Part shown: piece after piece, positions 36,560-46,176 of the stretch
Numbering within the stretch: position 1 is the stretch's first letter
Layout of the letters: every line of letters starts with the position of its first letter
Source: CAZVGZ01 sp964627605
Lineage (GTDB): Bacteria; Latescibacterota; MWCZ01; CAZVGZ01
Assembly (NCBI GenBank): GCA_964627605.1
Contig: CAZVGZ010000002.1
Coordinates: forward strand, 1-64,000
Reading direction: 5' to 3'
DNA length: 64,000 nucleotides
The notes under the pieces: generated by a model
Seen by the model: the letters and a program-made list of their open reading frames with translations, nothing else
The model's database searches: none
What the model was told of the DNA's origin: nothing
Translations under genes and position numbers: made by a program

Positions 36560-37864
36560 TCAGATGTGTTTTTTGAGAATCTGTTCGATCTGTTCGCGCT
36601 CATCGGGAAGTGAGAGCCTCTGGTATATGAAGGAGCTTATAAGCCCAAACAACATCGCTACGCCAAATATCAGGTTGTAACCGACAGTCTCCACCGCTAT
36701 CCCAGCGACGATGGGCACCGTGGCGGGAATAAGGCCCATACTGTTCATGAAACCAAAATAGGTAGCACGAATGCCCGCCGGAGCGATCTCCATCACGTAG
36801 GTCATCCGCCCCAGGTAGGCTCCCCTCGCCGCCGCACCAGCTATCATCATCCCCATCACTAGTAGAATAACTCGGCCATCAACCCCAAACACCGACCATG
36901 TTGGACCCCAGACCGCCATACACGCCAGAGCCGGTGCCAGAGCGACAATCCGCGCAGCTCTGACTATTAGCGTTCTGTTTCCCCGCCGCTCGCTCCATCT
37001 GACCCATACGGCAAATCCGACAACATTTAGCGCAGCGGTCACCGCGCCGATCGTGCCGATCCAAGAGGTCTCCATGCCCACACGTTCAATGAGGTACGGC
37101 ACGAAAAACGGCAGCACCATCACAGTCAACGCCATCGAGAGGCTTCCCAGCAGTAAAATACGGTAATCCGGGTCGTGCTTCAAGAGGCGTGGGCCGCGCT
37201 TGAGGGACTCTCTTAGCAACTGTTTGCCGTTGTTGATCGACTCCACCGGCTCCTTCACCGCAATAAATATCGCCATCGCCACAGCCCATAGAGACACCGT
37301 AGTACCCAACAACAGCAAATAGCCGCTCATCAGTGAGAAGCCCGACGAATCGCTGAGTACCCATTTGACCACCCATCCCGCGCCTATAGCCAGGAGCCCC
37401 CCGAGTACGTTCCTCCAGGCGAACAGGCGTGCTCTCGACTCTTCGGGGATCGCCTTGGTTACGATATCCATAAAGGAGATCGCACCTATCCCGCCGCTAG
37501 ACCACATCGCAAAAAAACCTGCCAATAAAAGCCAAGCCAGCAGGTATGGTCGATCGTCAGCGAACCACCAGACACACGCACACAGCGCGACTCCAGACCC
37601 GGTGCGCCCAATGGCACCCAAAGTGTAGTACAGCATCTTCTTGGGGGCGTACTCTATACCAGCGGCAACCAGGAACTGAGGCCACAACCAACCAATCGGC
37701 ATCATCGCACTGACGGCACCGATCAGGATCGCCGAACCACTTAGGTGCATTATGAAAGCCGGAAGAACAGTGTTGCCGCCAAAAAGCGCTCCAGCCCCAA
37801 AAAAAATGGCACCATTAGCGACAATTAGCGAAAAGTTTCGGCGCTCAGTTTTGGTGAGGTTCAC
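36560..37864 (-). CDS. Major facilitator superfamily transporter
   Basis: A 434-residue, 12-span transporter. The N-terminus reads NFSLIVANGAIFFGAGALF, and the cytoplasmic loop after TM2 includes EYAPKKMLYYTLGAIGRTG. SMDIVTKAIPEESRARLFAW-type loops and GIRATYFGFMNSMGLIPA are seen in the halves. It should carry a small solute by proton coupling or facilitated diffusion. The GTG start at 37864 is the only in-frame option near the fold and lacks a good ribosome site. It lies between ftsH and the DUF6785 gene. Confidence 0.85.
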   Translation of the reverse strand: MNLTKTERRNFSLIVANGAIFFGAGALFGGNTVLPAFIMHLSGSAILIGAVSAMMPIGWLWPQFLVAAGIEYAPKKMLYYTLGAIGRTGSGVALCACVWWFADDRPYLLAWLLLAGFFAMWSSGGIGAISFMDIVTKAIPEESRARLFAWRNVLGGLLAIGAGWVVKWVLSDSSGFSLMSGYLLLLGTTVSLWAVAMAIFIAVKEPVESINNGKQLLRESLKRGPRLLKHDPDYRILLLGSLSMALTVMVLPFFVPYLIERVGMETSWIGTIGAVTAALNVVGFAVWVRWSERRGNRTLIVRAARIVALAPALACMAVWGPTWSVFGVDGRVILLVMGMMIAGAAARGAYLGRMTYVMEIAPAGIRATYFGFMNSMGLIPATVPIVAGIAVETVGYNLIFGVAMLFGLISSFIYQRLSLPDEREQIEQILKKHI

Positions 37865-37945
37865 GGAGGCTCATGGGCGGGTTTACCGAAGAAAACGTGG
37901 TAGTGACGAGAAACTGTGGACGTGGGGTGACAGGATTCAGCGTCG

Positions 37946-39844
37946 TCAAGACGCAGCTTCCGATTCTGGAGAGGGCGGTGCTGTTGACGGCGGATCGTCC
38001 TCCGAAGGGCAATCTCCGTTCAGTATCGCCCGCAGCTCTTCACGGTGGATGAGCTCTTTGTCTATCAACACGCCAGCCAGTTTGTCAAGTTGCGGGCGTC
38101 GCTCTTCCAACAAGGCGTATACGCGCTGATATGCGTCTTCTAATATTCGGTGGACCTCTTTGTCGATTTCACCAGCCGTGGCCTCGCTGTACTCTTTCGA
38201 AGAACCGAACGCGCCCTTCAGAAAAGTCTGCTGATCGTCTTGACCGTAAGAGATAAGCCCCAAATCGCTCATTCCAAACTGTGTCACCATGCTTGTGGCG
38301 ATTTTGGTCGCTTGATCGAGGTCGTTCGCAGCGCCGGTCGATATCTCGTCGAACACCAACGACTCGGCTGCGCGACCTGCCAGCAGCGTCCCAAGTTTGT
38401 CCAACAGCGTCTGCTTGGACACCAGATATCGCTCATCAGTGGGAAGCTGCATGGTGTAGCCCAGTGCGGCAACTCCGCGAGGGATGATCGACACACGATG
38501 AACCGGATCAGCTTCGGCGAGGCACTCGGCGGCGACAGCGTGGCCACCCTCATGAAACGCCACCACCTCCCGCTCTTTGTCGTTTAGCACGCGGCTTTTC
38601 CGCTCAAGACCAGCTATCACACGATCAATGGCCTCTTCAAACTCAGCCATTGTCACCTCGTCTTTGCCCCTTCTCGCCGCCAGAAGCGCTGCCTCGTTGA
38701 TCACATTGGCAAGATCGGCTCCAACCATTCCAGGCGTGCGTCTGGCGATGATGGACATGTCCACATCGTCTGCAAGCTCCACATCTCCACTGTGGACGTC
38801 CAGAATGGCACCGCGCCCCACAACGTCGGGCCTGTCCACAACAATCTGCCGGTCAAACCGGCCAGGGCGAAGAAGCGCAATGTCCAGCGTCTCTGGGCGG
38901 TTGGTGGCCGCCATGAGTATGACGCCTGTATTGGCGTCGAAACCATCCATCTCTGTCAGAAGCTGGTTCAGGGTCTGTTCACGCTCATCATGACTACCCA
39001 TCGGGTTGATGCCGCGCGCTTTACCGAGCGCATCCATCTCATCAATAAACACGATGCACGGCGCGCGCTCTTTGGCCTGCTGGAACAGATCCCTGACCCG
39101 TGCGGCACCGACACCAACGAACATCTCCACGAAATCCGATCCGCTCATGCTGAAAAACGGCACGCCCGACTCCCCAGCCACCGCCCGTGCCAGTAGTGTT
39201 TTGCCAGTCCCAGGCGGGCCAACCAGAAGCACCCCCTTGGGTATGCGTCCGCCAAGTTTCTGGAACTTGTCCGGCTGCTGTAGGAACTCCACCACCTCTT
39301 TTACTTCGTCTTCAGCCTCGTCGATCCCCGCCACATCGTCGAATGTCACCTTAGTCGATGTTTCAACATATATCTTGGCTTTGCTCTTGCCGATAGACAT
39401 CACACCGCCGGCCGCCCCGCCCATGCGTTTTAGAAGCACTACCCATAGCCCGACGAACACCAACGCAGGGAGCAGGTATGAAAGGATCGCCACCCACGGG
39501 CTTTCCCGCGCACCGGTGAACTCAACGTCCGATGCCTCCAAATCCTTAATCAGGTCCGGGTCTTCCACGCGTGTGGTAACGAACCGTCTCGACACCTTGC
39601 CGTCGCGGCCCTCGCGGTATGTGCCGGTGATCTGGTCAGGAGCGATGCGGACCGCTTCAACCTCGCCGTTCTTGATCGCTTGACGGAATTCGCTGTATGC
39701 CAGCGGTTGATCCGGTTGATTGAGTGAGGTCTGGATGAGTACTAAGATGAGTAGTCCAGCCAGGAAATACCATATGGAAAAATGCACCCGTTTTTCTACG
39801 TTCAGCGGGCGTTTTTGATCGGGATTGTTGGAAGGGGGTGCCAT
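37946..39844 (-). CDS. ftsH: ATP-dependent membrane zinc metalloprotease FtsH
   Basis: A 632-residue protease that unfolds and degrades membrane and soluble proteins. Two membrane helices (about 22-40 and 117-138) flank a small periplasmic domain. Then come the AAA domain with Walker A GPPGTGKT (209-216), Walker [13 protein letters not shown], the pore loop [14 protein letters not shown], the second region of homology ([20 protein letters not shown]), and the zinc site HEGGH (431-435). The C-terminus is acidic and proline-rich. ATG 39844 or the GTG one codon earlier both follow AGGAGC. Its neighbours are an SH3 lipoprotein upstream and a transporter downstream. Confidence 0.97.
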   Translation of the reverse strand: MAPPSNNPDQKRPLNVEKRVHFSIWYFLAGLLILVLIQTSLNQPDQPLAYSEFRQAIKNGEVEAVRIAPDQITGTYREGRDGKVSRRFVTTRVEDPDLIKDLEASDVEFTGARESPWVAILSYLLPALVFVGLWVVLLKRMGGAAGGVMSIGKSKAKIYVETSTKVTFDDVAGIDEAEDEVKEVVEFLQQPDKFQKLGGRIPKGVLLVGPPGTGKTLLARAVAGESGVPFFSMSGSDFVEMFVGVGAARVRDLFQQAKERAPCIVFIDEMDALGKARGINPMGSHDEREQTLNQLLTEMDGFDANTGVILMAATNRPETLDIALLRPGRFDRQIVVDRPDVVGRGAILDVHSGDVELADDVDMSIIARRTPGMVGADLANVINEAALLAARRGKDEVTMAEFEEAIDRVIAGLERKSRVLNDKEREVVAFHEGGHAVAAECLAEADPVHRVSIIPRGVAALGYTMQLPTDERYLVSKQTLLDKLGTLLAGRAAESLVFDEISTGAANDLDQATKIATSMVTQFGMSDLGLISYGQDDQQTFLKGAFGSSKEYSEATAGEIDKEVHRILEDAYQRVYALLEERRPQLDKLAGVLIDKELIHREELRAILNGDCPSEDDPPSTAPPSPESEAAS

Positions 39845-39978
39845 CACTGAAATCTGCTCCTAACTATATCTACTCGGCGTCACGGTTGACAGAAAAACGT
39901 TCAAGCCAGAAGAATATACCACTTTCACGCGCTTTTTGGCAGGATATGTCCAGAACCAGGCCAGCCTGAACAACACTC

Positions 39979-40587
39979 CTAATGTAGGATTTTGACGCCC
40001 CAGAAGAAGTGCCACGTTGCCAGCAACGCGCCGGTATTGGTTACGCACGCCACCTGTGGCGTCTCCTCAAAACCCAAGCGACCAGCCGCCAGAGCCCAAG
40101 GCCGAGCTATCGCATTTACAGCGTCGGTCTTAGCTGAGCTACTCAAGTTCTGCCACGACTGCTTGATCCCCACCCTAAGTTGGTCCTCTTCAGACCAGAA
40201 CCCAGAGACAAACGGCATCGCGTTCAAGTCCTCCCTAATCAGGTCGAACGCCCCTGTCCAGCGGTCTTGGGGACGTGGTTTTAGCAGTGCTGAGTATATC
40301 CACCCCTCCCGGTCATCGACGCGAATATTCAACCAGTCGCCGACTGTAGAATCTAGCAGCGCAACCTGTCGGTCGGGGTCTAGCGTAAACGCGATGGCGT
40401 GGTCAGTTCCAGAACCGCTTCTGATATTCGACCGTGATTTGGTCAACTTGAAGCCCACCGGTTCTCGTGGCGCTGTGGCGGTTGGGGGTGCTGTAACGGC
40501 TGGGGGTGCGGGAGGGCCACAGCCCAACCAGTTGGCGGTAGCAAGAACTCCGACAGTTATAACAGTTCGCGTTGGGATTCGAAACAC
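39979..40587 (-). CDS. Lipoprotein with bacterial SH3 domain
   Basis: A 202-residue exported protein. The GTG start at 40587 follows GGAGGA by four bases. The lipobox is ATANWLGC, then a Pro/Ala/Thr linker and a bacterial SH3 fold (KSRSNIRSGSGTDHAIAF, GDWLNIRVDDREGWIYSALL). An uncharacterised helical tail follows. SH3b lipoproteins usually bind peptidoglycan or a periplasmic partner. It lies between hflX and ftsH. The function of the C-terminal part is unknown. Confidence 0.78.
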   Translation of the reverse strand: MFRIPTRTVITVGVLATANWLGCGPPAPPAVTAPPTATAPREPVGFKLTKSRSNIRSGSGTDHAIAFTLDPDRQVALLDSTVGDWLNIRVDDREGWIYSALLKPRPQDRWTGAFDLIREDLNAMPFVSGFWSEEDQLRVGIKQSWQNLSSSAKTDAVNAIARPWALAAGRLGFEETPQVACVTNTGALLATWHFFWGVKILH

Positions 40588-40607
40588 CGATTCCTCCAAA
40601 AAAAAAC

Positions 40608-40637
40608 ACCATACCAAAATAATCGAACGCCGCTCAA
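40608..40637 (-). promoter_or_regulatory. Possible promoter of the SH3 lipoprotein gene
   Basis: Minus strand: TTGAGC (40632-40637), an 18-base spacer, then TATGGT (40608-40613). The implied leader to the GTG start is only about 13-15 bases, so support is limited. Confidence 0.3.
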
Positions 40638-40660
40638 ACCGTCCAGGTTCCCATTTTCAC

Positions 40661-41980
40661 TCAGGCAAAAAGGGCGGGGGCGTATTGACTGAGGCCGTGA
40701 ATTTTGCCCGCATCGTCCTTGCGAAGACAGGCGGTCATCAAGACGTCGTTTCCCTCGTAGCGGGTACTCAACACCTCGCCAAACTCATGAATAGCCGAGA
40801 TCAGTTTCCCTTCAGTCTGTGGAATCCGCATCTGCACTTCAACCATCTGAAGCTCAATGAGAGAGCGGAGACGGTCTTTAAATTCGTCTATTCCCACACC
40901 GGTCAGCGCCGATACAGATACGAAGGCTTCTCCGTCAGCAAGCCGTTTGGCGACCGCCTCGTGATCCACCTGATCGCTCTTGTTCATCACCAGCAGCGTC
41001 TCGCTCTGGTCTATCTCCAGATCGCCCAGCACTTTTCGCACTTCTGCAATGTGGTCGGCAGCAGACGGATGGCTTGAATCGATCACATGCAGAATACAGT
41101 CGGCCTGCTTGGCTTCTGAGAGCGTGCTGCGGAACGATGCGACCAGGTCATGGGGAAGTTTTCTGATGAACCCCACAGTGTCGGTGATGGTGACGTGTTT
41201 GTTGCTGTCCAACTGAAGCGATCTGGTCGTGGCGTCTAAAGTGGCGAAAAGGCGATCTTCCACGAGCACGTCTGCACCCGTGAGCGACCTCAGCAGCGTC
41301 GATTTCCCGGCGTTCGTATAGCCCACGAGAGCGATTCGAAAAACGTCCTGGCGGTTTCTGCTCTGGGTCTCTCGCACCTGTTCGATCTTCTGTAGTTCGC
41401 TTTTGAGTTGGGCGATTCTCCGCCCCATCAAGCGTCGATCGGTTTCGAGCTGCATCTCTCCAGGCCCCCTCATCCCCACCGGCGCTCTGCCACCGGCCCC
41501 ACCGCCCCCGGCGGCGGCCTGTCGCTCCAGATGCGTCCACATTCGCGTCAGTCGCGGTCGCATATATTCGAGCTGTGCCAGTTCGACCTGCACGCGAGAC
41601 TCACGGGTTTTGGCGCGGGATGCGAAAATATCCAGAATCAGCCCGCTGCGGTCCAAAACTCGGCAACCGAACGCTTTCTCCAGATTCCGCGCCTGCGCCG
41701 GAGTCAGATCGTCGTCGAAGATCACCACCAAAACCTCATTGTCTTCGGCTAATTGCGCTATCTCTTCAACTTTGCCCTTTCCGATATAGGTCGCCCGATG
41801 CGGCGTAGACCGCGATTGGACCTCCTGCCCCACCACCTCCACCTCAGCGGTATCCGCCAACAGAGCCAGCTCCCCCATGTACTCCTCTGTCTCCGACGCC
41901 GTGACATCTGGCAGTTGCACACCCACCAAGATCGCACGTTCTGGATACAGGAACTCTTCAGCAGTGGTGTGGAGTGACAT
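40661..41980 (-). CDS. hflX: Ribosome-associated GTPase HflX
   Basis: A 439-residue GTPase that splits or rescues stalled ribosomes. The N-terminal HflX domain has DTAEVEVVGQEVQSRSTP and TYIGKGKVEEIAQL. A helical linker carries the glycine-rich GMRGPGEMQLETDRR. The G domain has G1 GYTNAGKSTLL, G3 DTVGFIRKLPHDLVASF and G4 NKSD. The ATG at 41980 has GAGGA nine bases upstream. It lies 122 bases downstream of bshB1 on the same strand. hflX near ftsH recalls the hfl grouping, although hflKC are absent. Confidence 0.96.
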   Translation of the reverse strand: MSLHTTAEEFLYPERAILVGVQLPDVTASETEEYMGELALLADTAEVEVVGQEVQSRSTPHRATYIGKGKVEEIAQLAEDNEVLVVIFDDDLTPAQARNLEKAFGCRVLDRSGLILDIFASRAKTRESRVQVELAQLEYMRPRLTRMWTHLERQAAAGGGGAGGRAPVGMRGPGEMQLETDRRLMGRRIAQLKSELQKIEQVRETQSRNRQDVFRIALVGYTNAGKSTLLRSLTGADVLVEDRLFATLDATTRSLQLDSNKHVTITDTVGFIRKLPHDLVASFRSTLSEAKQADCILHVIDSSHPSAADHIAEVRKVLGDLEIDQSETLLVMNKSDQVDHEAVAKRLADGEAFVSVSALTGVGIDEFKDRLRSLIELQMVEVQMRIPQTEGKLISAIHEFGEVLSTRYEGNDVLMTACLRKDDAGKIHGLSQYAPALFA

Positions 41981-42102
41981 AGATCAAAGTCCTCAAGAGT
42001 GCAGCGGCACGGCGATGGGCACGACAGGTGAGACGGACAAGGGGAATAGTGTGCGCCAGTTTCAATAAACGGCCCAAAGCGTATATAGGTTCAACAGGGA
42101 GG

Positions 42103-42900
42103 CTATCCTTTGCGTGGATTCTGGCTGTCACCAGCGTACCGCTCCACAGAGGCTGACGCCTGTCCCAAAACGTCGTCCATTCGGATCATCTCACGGCTAA
42201 AAAACGGCTCGGCGAACTCAGCGGCGATCATGTCGCCATAAAACTGCGCCCTGGTCTCGATGTGCCTAAGGAACGCTGGCGAAGAGATAAACGTCGCGGC
42301 GTCTTTCGATTGATCCATTCCAGTTGGGTCGAAAAGCTGCGAGCTATAGCACGCGATAGCATCTGAGCGTTTTTCCCACTGTTCGCTCACGTCAACTACA
42401 AAGCTAGGCGTGAACTGGTGATGACACATATAGTAGAATATCCGACTGGGACGGTGGTGAGGCTGACCGGTGTCCCATTTGGCAAAGCCAGCACGAAAAG
42501 CGGCCATCTGGACAAGCTCGCCCGTTACAGCGTGATCCGGGTGACGATCCACCCAGTAAGGAGCCAGGACCAACTTGGGCTTGGTGGCTCGCATCGCTGC
42601 GATCACCTTCTCTACCGCTTCAGGCGTGATGGTCACATTGCCGTCGGGCAGCCCAAGGTTAAACCGACAGGAGACACCGAGAATCTGGGCTGCACAGCGA
42701 GCCTCTTGTGCTCTCTGTTCCACTGTACCCCTGGTACCCATCTCCCCTTCAGTTAGATCGACGATGCCGACCTTTTTACCCTGTGCGACCAGCTTGAGTA
42801 TAGTCCCGCCGACAGTAAGCTCCACGTCGTCGCGATGAGCACCCACCGCAAGAACGTCAACCGGTTCTGCCCCGTTTATCAACTCTACCAAATCTCGCAC
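42103..42900 (-). CDS. bshB1: PIG-L-family deacetylase, BshB1-like
   Basis: A 265-residue zinc deacetylase that, in the BshB1 branch, removes acetyl from N-acetylglucosaminyl-malate during bacillithiol synthesis. The zinc/catalytic motif AHRDDVE (usually AHADDVE or AHPDDE) is near the N-terminus. DLTEGEMGTRGTVEQR, VLAPYWVDRHPDH and FYYMCHHQFTPSFVVDVSE are typical of BshB1. GTG 42900 has GAGGGG ten bases upstream; the frame is open eight codons further to a TTG. It runs about 30 residues longer at the C-terminus than usual. bshC is encoded 3.3 kb upstream on the same strand; bshA is not in the window. Confidence 0.85.
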   Translation of the reverse strand: MRDLVELINGAEPVDVLAVGAHRDDVELTVGGTILKLVAQGKKVGIVDLTEGEMGTRGTVEQRAQEARCAAQILGVSCRFNLGLPDGNVTITPEAVEKVIAAMRATKPKLVLAPYWVDRHPDHAVTGELVQMAAFRAGFAKWDTGQPHHRPSRIFYYMCHHQFTPSFVVDVSEQWEKRSDAIACYSSQLFDPTGMDQSKDAATFISSPAFLRHIETRAQFYGDMIAAEFAEPFFSREMIRMDDVLGQASASVERYAGDSQNPRKG

Positions 42901-42979
42901 TTTTGCCAAACCCCTCTGTCCCAATCCCGGCGAGAGGCTGCCATCTCCAACACTCCCGCCGGGATTCCGTTATCAAGTA

Positions 42980-44203
42980 TTAAGAGATGCCACTAAGAAG
43001 TTGTTCAACAAGCACTTTGGAGGCGTTGGCACCTTCCTTCTGTCGAATCTTCTCAGCCCACCTGGTGAACTCAGCCAGCGTCACGGCTTTGCGGCCTCGT
43101 TTCTCTGAGAGATAGGCGCAACCCACAAGAGCGGTCGAAGTGGCACCGATGTGCTCATCACAGATCGGTGCCACCCCTTCCCGGACGCACGAGACCATGT
43201 TTCTGATCTCACCGCCAAAACTGCTTCCGCCAGAGGTGTGAACGAGGCGCGAGTTGTCGAACGGATCGGTGATTTTGATCGCTGAACGTCCATCATCGCT
43301 CGTAAAAGTGATGGTTCCAGTGGTGCCGATGATGATCGTGTCGATTGAGTCTCGATGCGACCATGATCCCTCAACGTGGGCTGTGGCCCATGCACCAGAC
43401 ACTTTGTCCTCGTACTGAATTAGAATGTGAGCGTCATCTTCGACTACTACGTCCTGGTACCGTCCATCAATGATCCGTTTCTTCATCCGTACCGAAATGC
43501 CCTGCGGGTCAGCAGCCTTGACCTTTGCAGGCTGGCGGTCAAATCCAGCTAGATACCACGAAGTCGTCAGGGCGTGGATGCCGTTATCCAACAGAGAACC
43601 GCCGCCTGCTATCTCCGGGTTCCAGAACCAACCCACGCTCTCAGGCCCCCCGTGCGCTGTAGCTAGGAACATAAGCTGCACTTCGCCTATCAGTCCCGCG
43701 TCGATCGCCTTTCTGGCACCATACCAGCTTCCGTCATACAACCAGTTTTCGTTGTGCTGATAGAACTTGCCGGTGCGATCCACCGCTTTAACGACTTCGA
43801 GGCAGTCCAGATAGCTCACCGCCATCGGCTTTTCGCACATAACGTTGACGCCCAAATCGAGCAGCTCGATGGCTAGGTTGGCGTGAAACGCAGGTGGTGT
43901 GCAGAGGTCAACCAGGTCAGGGCCGGATTTCTTTATCAGCGTTTTATGATCGGTGTAGATCGCAACACTGTCGGCGTCATCCCTGATCTGTTTGGCTTTG
44001 TCTGGGTCTCCAGCCTCTTCAGTCGCTACGGCTGCCTCTTCATAGTTCGATTTCAGCCGTGCGAGGGCACGCTTTGCGCTGGCCTCGTTTACGTCGCACA
44101 GGGCGACGAGCTGACAATCATCCACAAAGCCGTGATAGTTTGAGAGATGGGCGCCGGAGAATATCCCTCCGGTACCCACTGCGGCAACTCTTACCCGGTT
44201 CAT
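42980..44203 (-). CDS. Gfo/Idh/MocA-family oxidoreductase
   Basis: A 407-residue sugar oxidoreductase. The Rossmann motif is VRVAAVGTGGIFSGAHLSNY and the catalytic lysine lies in NVMCEKPMAVS. SLLDNGIHALTTSWYLAG contains the C-terminal His. An insert of about 30 residues (SNYEEAAVATEEAGDPDKAK) follows the first beta-alpha-beta unit. GGAGCG precedes the ATG. It is the last gene of a trio with an aldose-epimerase-like and an isomerase-like gene, a typical sugar or inositol catabolic set. Confidence 0.9.
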   Translation of the reverse strand: MNRVRVAAVGTGGIFSGAHLSNYHGFVDDCQLVALCDVNEASAKRALARLKSNYEEAAVATEEAGDPDKAKQIRDDADSVAIYTDHKTLIKKSGPDLVDLCTPPAFHANLAIELLDLGVNVMCEKPMAVSYLDCLEVVKAVDRTGKFYQHNENWLYDGSWYGARKAIDAGLIGEVQLMFLATAHGGPESVGWFWNPEIAGGGSLLDNGIHALTTSWYLAGFDRQPAKVKAADPQGISVRMKKRIIDGRYQDVVVEDDAHILIQYEDKVSGAWATAHVEGSWSHRDSIDTIIIGTTGTITFTSDDGRSAIKITDPFDNSRLVHTSGGSSFGGEIRNMVSCVREGVAPICDEHIGATSTALVGCAYLSEKRGRKAVTLAEFTRWAEKIRQKEGANASKVLVEQLLSGIS

Positions 44204-44268
44204 AGTTTGCGCTCCGAGCGATGGGTGGTTGGTGCGGTAAAAACAGAACTACTCGTTTACGACGGTGA

Positions 44269-45231
44269 CTACGAAGCCCGAGCCGCCGCTATCGTCATTT
44301 TCCAAGCCGCTTTTTGGCCTGGGTGCAGCGAGACCACTCCCTCTCCGCTGTTAAGACTGTTGGGCAGTCCTGCCCACGGTTCGGGGCATAGATACTGTTC
44401 GTCTTCGCTTCCCCACAGCACAAGCGCATAGTGTTCAGGCAACATCCCCTTCATGGCCTCATCAGGACCCACTACACACTCCTGCCGAACAGTGAGGTCA
44501 AAAGCATTCGGATTGCTTAAGGTCGCTTCCCATCCGCCATTTTCAAATCCGCCTAACACCCCGTTGTGCAGCGATCTGTCTTCGACCGAGAGACCTGTCG
44601 TGACCCCTAAGTCTATTCGTTCGTCCGATATGAACCCGTGTTCGGTGAGGCCGTACTGCTCTGTTCCTGTGTGGGACAGCGTGCACTCTTTCCACGACGA
44701 TTCATCGCAAAACGGCAGTGCGAACGTGATATGGTTGCCCACCGACCAGATCATCGGCGCTACGTTCTTGGCGTCTGCGGTCACAGAGAACATGCACTCA
44801 ACCGAATCGCCTGACAGTCCGACGTAGAGGATCAACACGAAGTCAAACGGATACCAGCCCCTGGTCTGATCATCACTCGTCAAACCACACGTGACCGACG
44901 TTGCGCCCTGCCTTATCACGTCCCACTGGCAGTTCATGGCAAAGCCGTGAATGGGGATATCGAACTCTTCGCCCCCGGTGGACCAGGTACCGACTCTGGG
45001 TTTGGTGTCACCCGGCTGCATCAAAGAGCTACGCCCCACCGCTGGCCACAACCACGGTGCTCGACCCCGCCAACCGTCGGTGGGGCTGAAGTCGTTGGCG
45101 CGATATAGAGTTTCGGTCCACCGTCCCTCGTGGTAGACCTGCAAGCCGCTTATCTCCGCTCCGCGACCAGGTGCCACATCAACTGCAAGCGTGTGGTCGG
45201 TGCCCTGTAGATGTACTATTTCGTCGGACAT
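44269..45231 (-). CDS. Aldose 1-epimerase-like protein
   Basis: A 320-residue galactose-mutarotase-fold protein. It shows FDIPIHGFAMNCQWDVIRQG (substrate His), VGNHITFALPF (catalytic His) and a late acidic residue in QYLCPEPWAGLPNSL. Such enzymes interconvert sugar anomers. ATG 45231 was chosen because homology begins at GRGAEISGLQ shortly after; the frame stays open to 45294 but would run through the palindrome. It sits between the isomerase-like gene and the Gfo/Idh gene. The sugar is unknown. Confidence 0.8.
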   Translation of the reverse strand: MSDEIVHLQGTDHTLAVDVAPGRGAEISGLQVYHEGRWTETLYRANDFSPTDGWRGRAPWLWPAVGRSSLMQPGDTKPRVGTWSTGGEEFDIPIHGFAMNCQWDVIRQGATSVTCGLTSDDQTRGWYPFDFVLILYVGLSGDSVECMFSVTADAKNVAPMIWSVGNHITFALPFCDESSWKECTLSHTGTEQYGLTEHGFISDERIDLGVTTGLSVEDRSLHNGVLGGFENGGWEATLSNPNAFDLTVRQECVVGPDEAMKGMLPEHYALVLWGSEDEQYLCPEPWAGLPNSLNSGEGVVSLHPGQKAAWKMTIAAARAS

Positions 45232-45263
45232 TTTCTGGCTCAATATCAGGTGTTGGATTAAGT

Positions 45264-45291
45264 CCCGCGCAGATGCGCGCATCTGCGCGGG
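45264..45291 (-). terminator. Perfect 28-base palindrome between two sugar genes
   Basis: CCCGCGCAGATGCG is followed directly by its exact reverse complement, giving a 12-base-pair stem with a CGCG loop. It starts 11 bases after the isomerase-like stop codon and has no following T-run. It may attenuate or process the transcript between the two genes, or protect the upstream mRNA end. Confidence 0.6.
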
Positions 45292-45302
45292 CATATTGCT
45301 GT

Positions 45303-46130
45303 TTACACGAACTGGTTCAGATAACGCAGGCCACGAACAAAACCCTCTTCGCGATCTTGCGAACCGTCCTCGTGCTCAATCGAGAGGACCCCGTCATACC
45401 CTATTCCCCGAAGCCGCTCGACGTAGACACCCCAGTCGATATCGCCGTAACCTGGGATGACATAGCGCCACCAGCCCTCAAGACAGCCGATTTTGCGAAG
45501 AACATGCTGCTTCATCTCGGTGTCTTTGGCATGGGTGTGGAAAATCCGGTCGGCGTAGACATCCACCGCCTCTAAGTAGTCTATTCCCTGCCAGATCAGA
45601 TGGGACGGGTCAAAGTTGAGACCAAAGTTCTCATCTGAGATGGTCTCGAACAGCAGATCAAACAGTCCAAGATGCTGGATGCAGGTAGCAAACCAGTTTT
45701 CAAGAGCTATTTTGACGCCTTTGTCGGCGGCATACTGACATACCGGTTTGTAGACGATGGGCACGATCTCAGTGATCGTCTCGGCTTTGCTCTTTCCTTC
45801 GACCGGGTGACCAGCCAGCCCGCAGACAACATCAACGCCCAACGCCACAGAGGCATCGATGGTTTTTTTGAAGTGGGCGATAATGTCGTCTGACTGCCCT
45901 GGCTCATTGACATTGCCATAGTGACAGAGCGACGAGATCTCCAAACCGTTATCGTCGAGTATTTTTTGGATTCTTGCTTTTTCTGCATCGTCGAATTTCG
46001 CGGGATCAATATGATTGCTCCCCGGTCCGGCGACCACTTCTAGAGAGACGAATCCAGCCTCTCCGGCGAATTTGGCTACGGTCTCCAGCGATTCGCTACC
46101 AAATGGTGCGGTGAGCATTCCAACATGCAT
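45303..46130 (-). CDS. Sugar phosphate isomerase/epimerase family protein (AP-endonuclease-2-like TIM barrel)
   Basis: A 275-residue xylose-isomerase-like TIM barrel. Metal-binding residues appear in KIALENW (Glu), LNFDPSHLIW (Asp/His), RIFHTHAKDTE (His/Asp) and VLSIEHEDG (Glu). The N-terminus MHVGMLTAPFGSESLETVAK is typical. ATG 46130 follows AAAGG; the frame is open much further but without homology. It is 46 bases downstream of bshC. It likely isomerises a keto-sugar or inositol derivative for the neighbouring epimerase-like and Gfo/Idh enzymes. Confidence 0.88.
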   Translation of the reverse strand: MHVGMLTAPFGSESLETVAKFAGEAGFVSLEVVAGPGSNHIDPAKFDDAEKARIQKILDDNGLEISSLCHYGNVNEPGQSDDIIAHFKKTIDASVALGVDVVCGLAGHPVEGKSKAETITEIVPIVYKPVCQYAADKGVKIALENWFATCIQHLGLFDLLFETISDENFGLNFDPSHLIWQGIDYLEAVDVYADRIFHTHAKDTEMKQHVLRKIGCLEGWWRYVIPGYGDIDWGVYVERLRGIGYDGVLSIEHEDGSQDREEGFVRGLRYLNQFV

Positions 46131-46176
46131 GTCAACTGCCTTTTCATAGGGGTTTTTAGGTAGTGCACAAAGCGCG

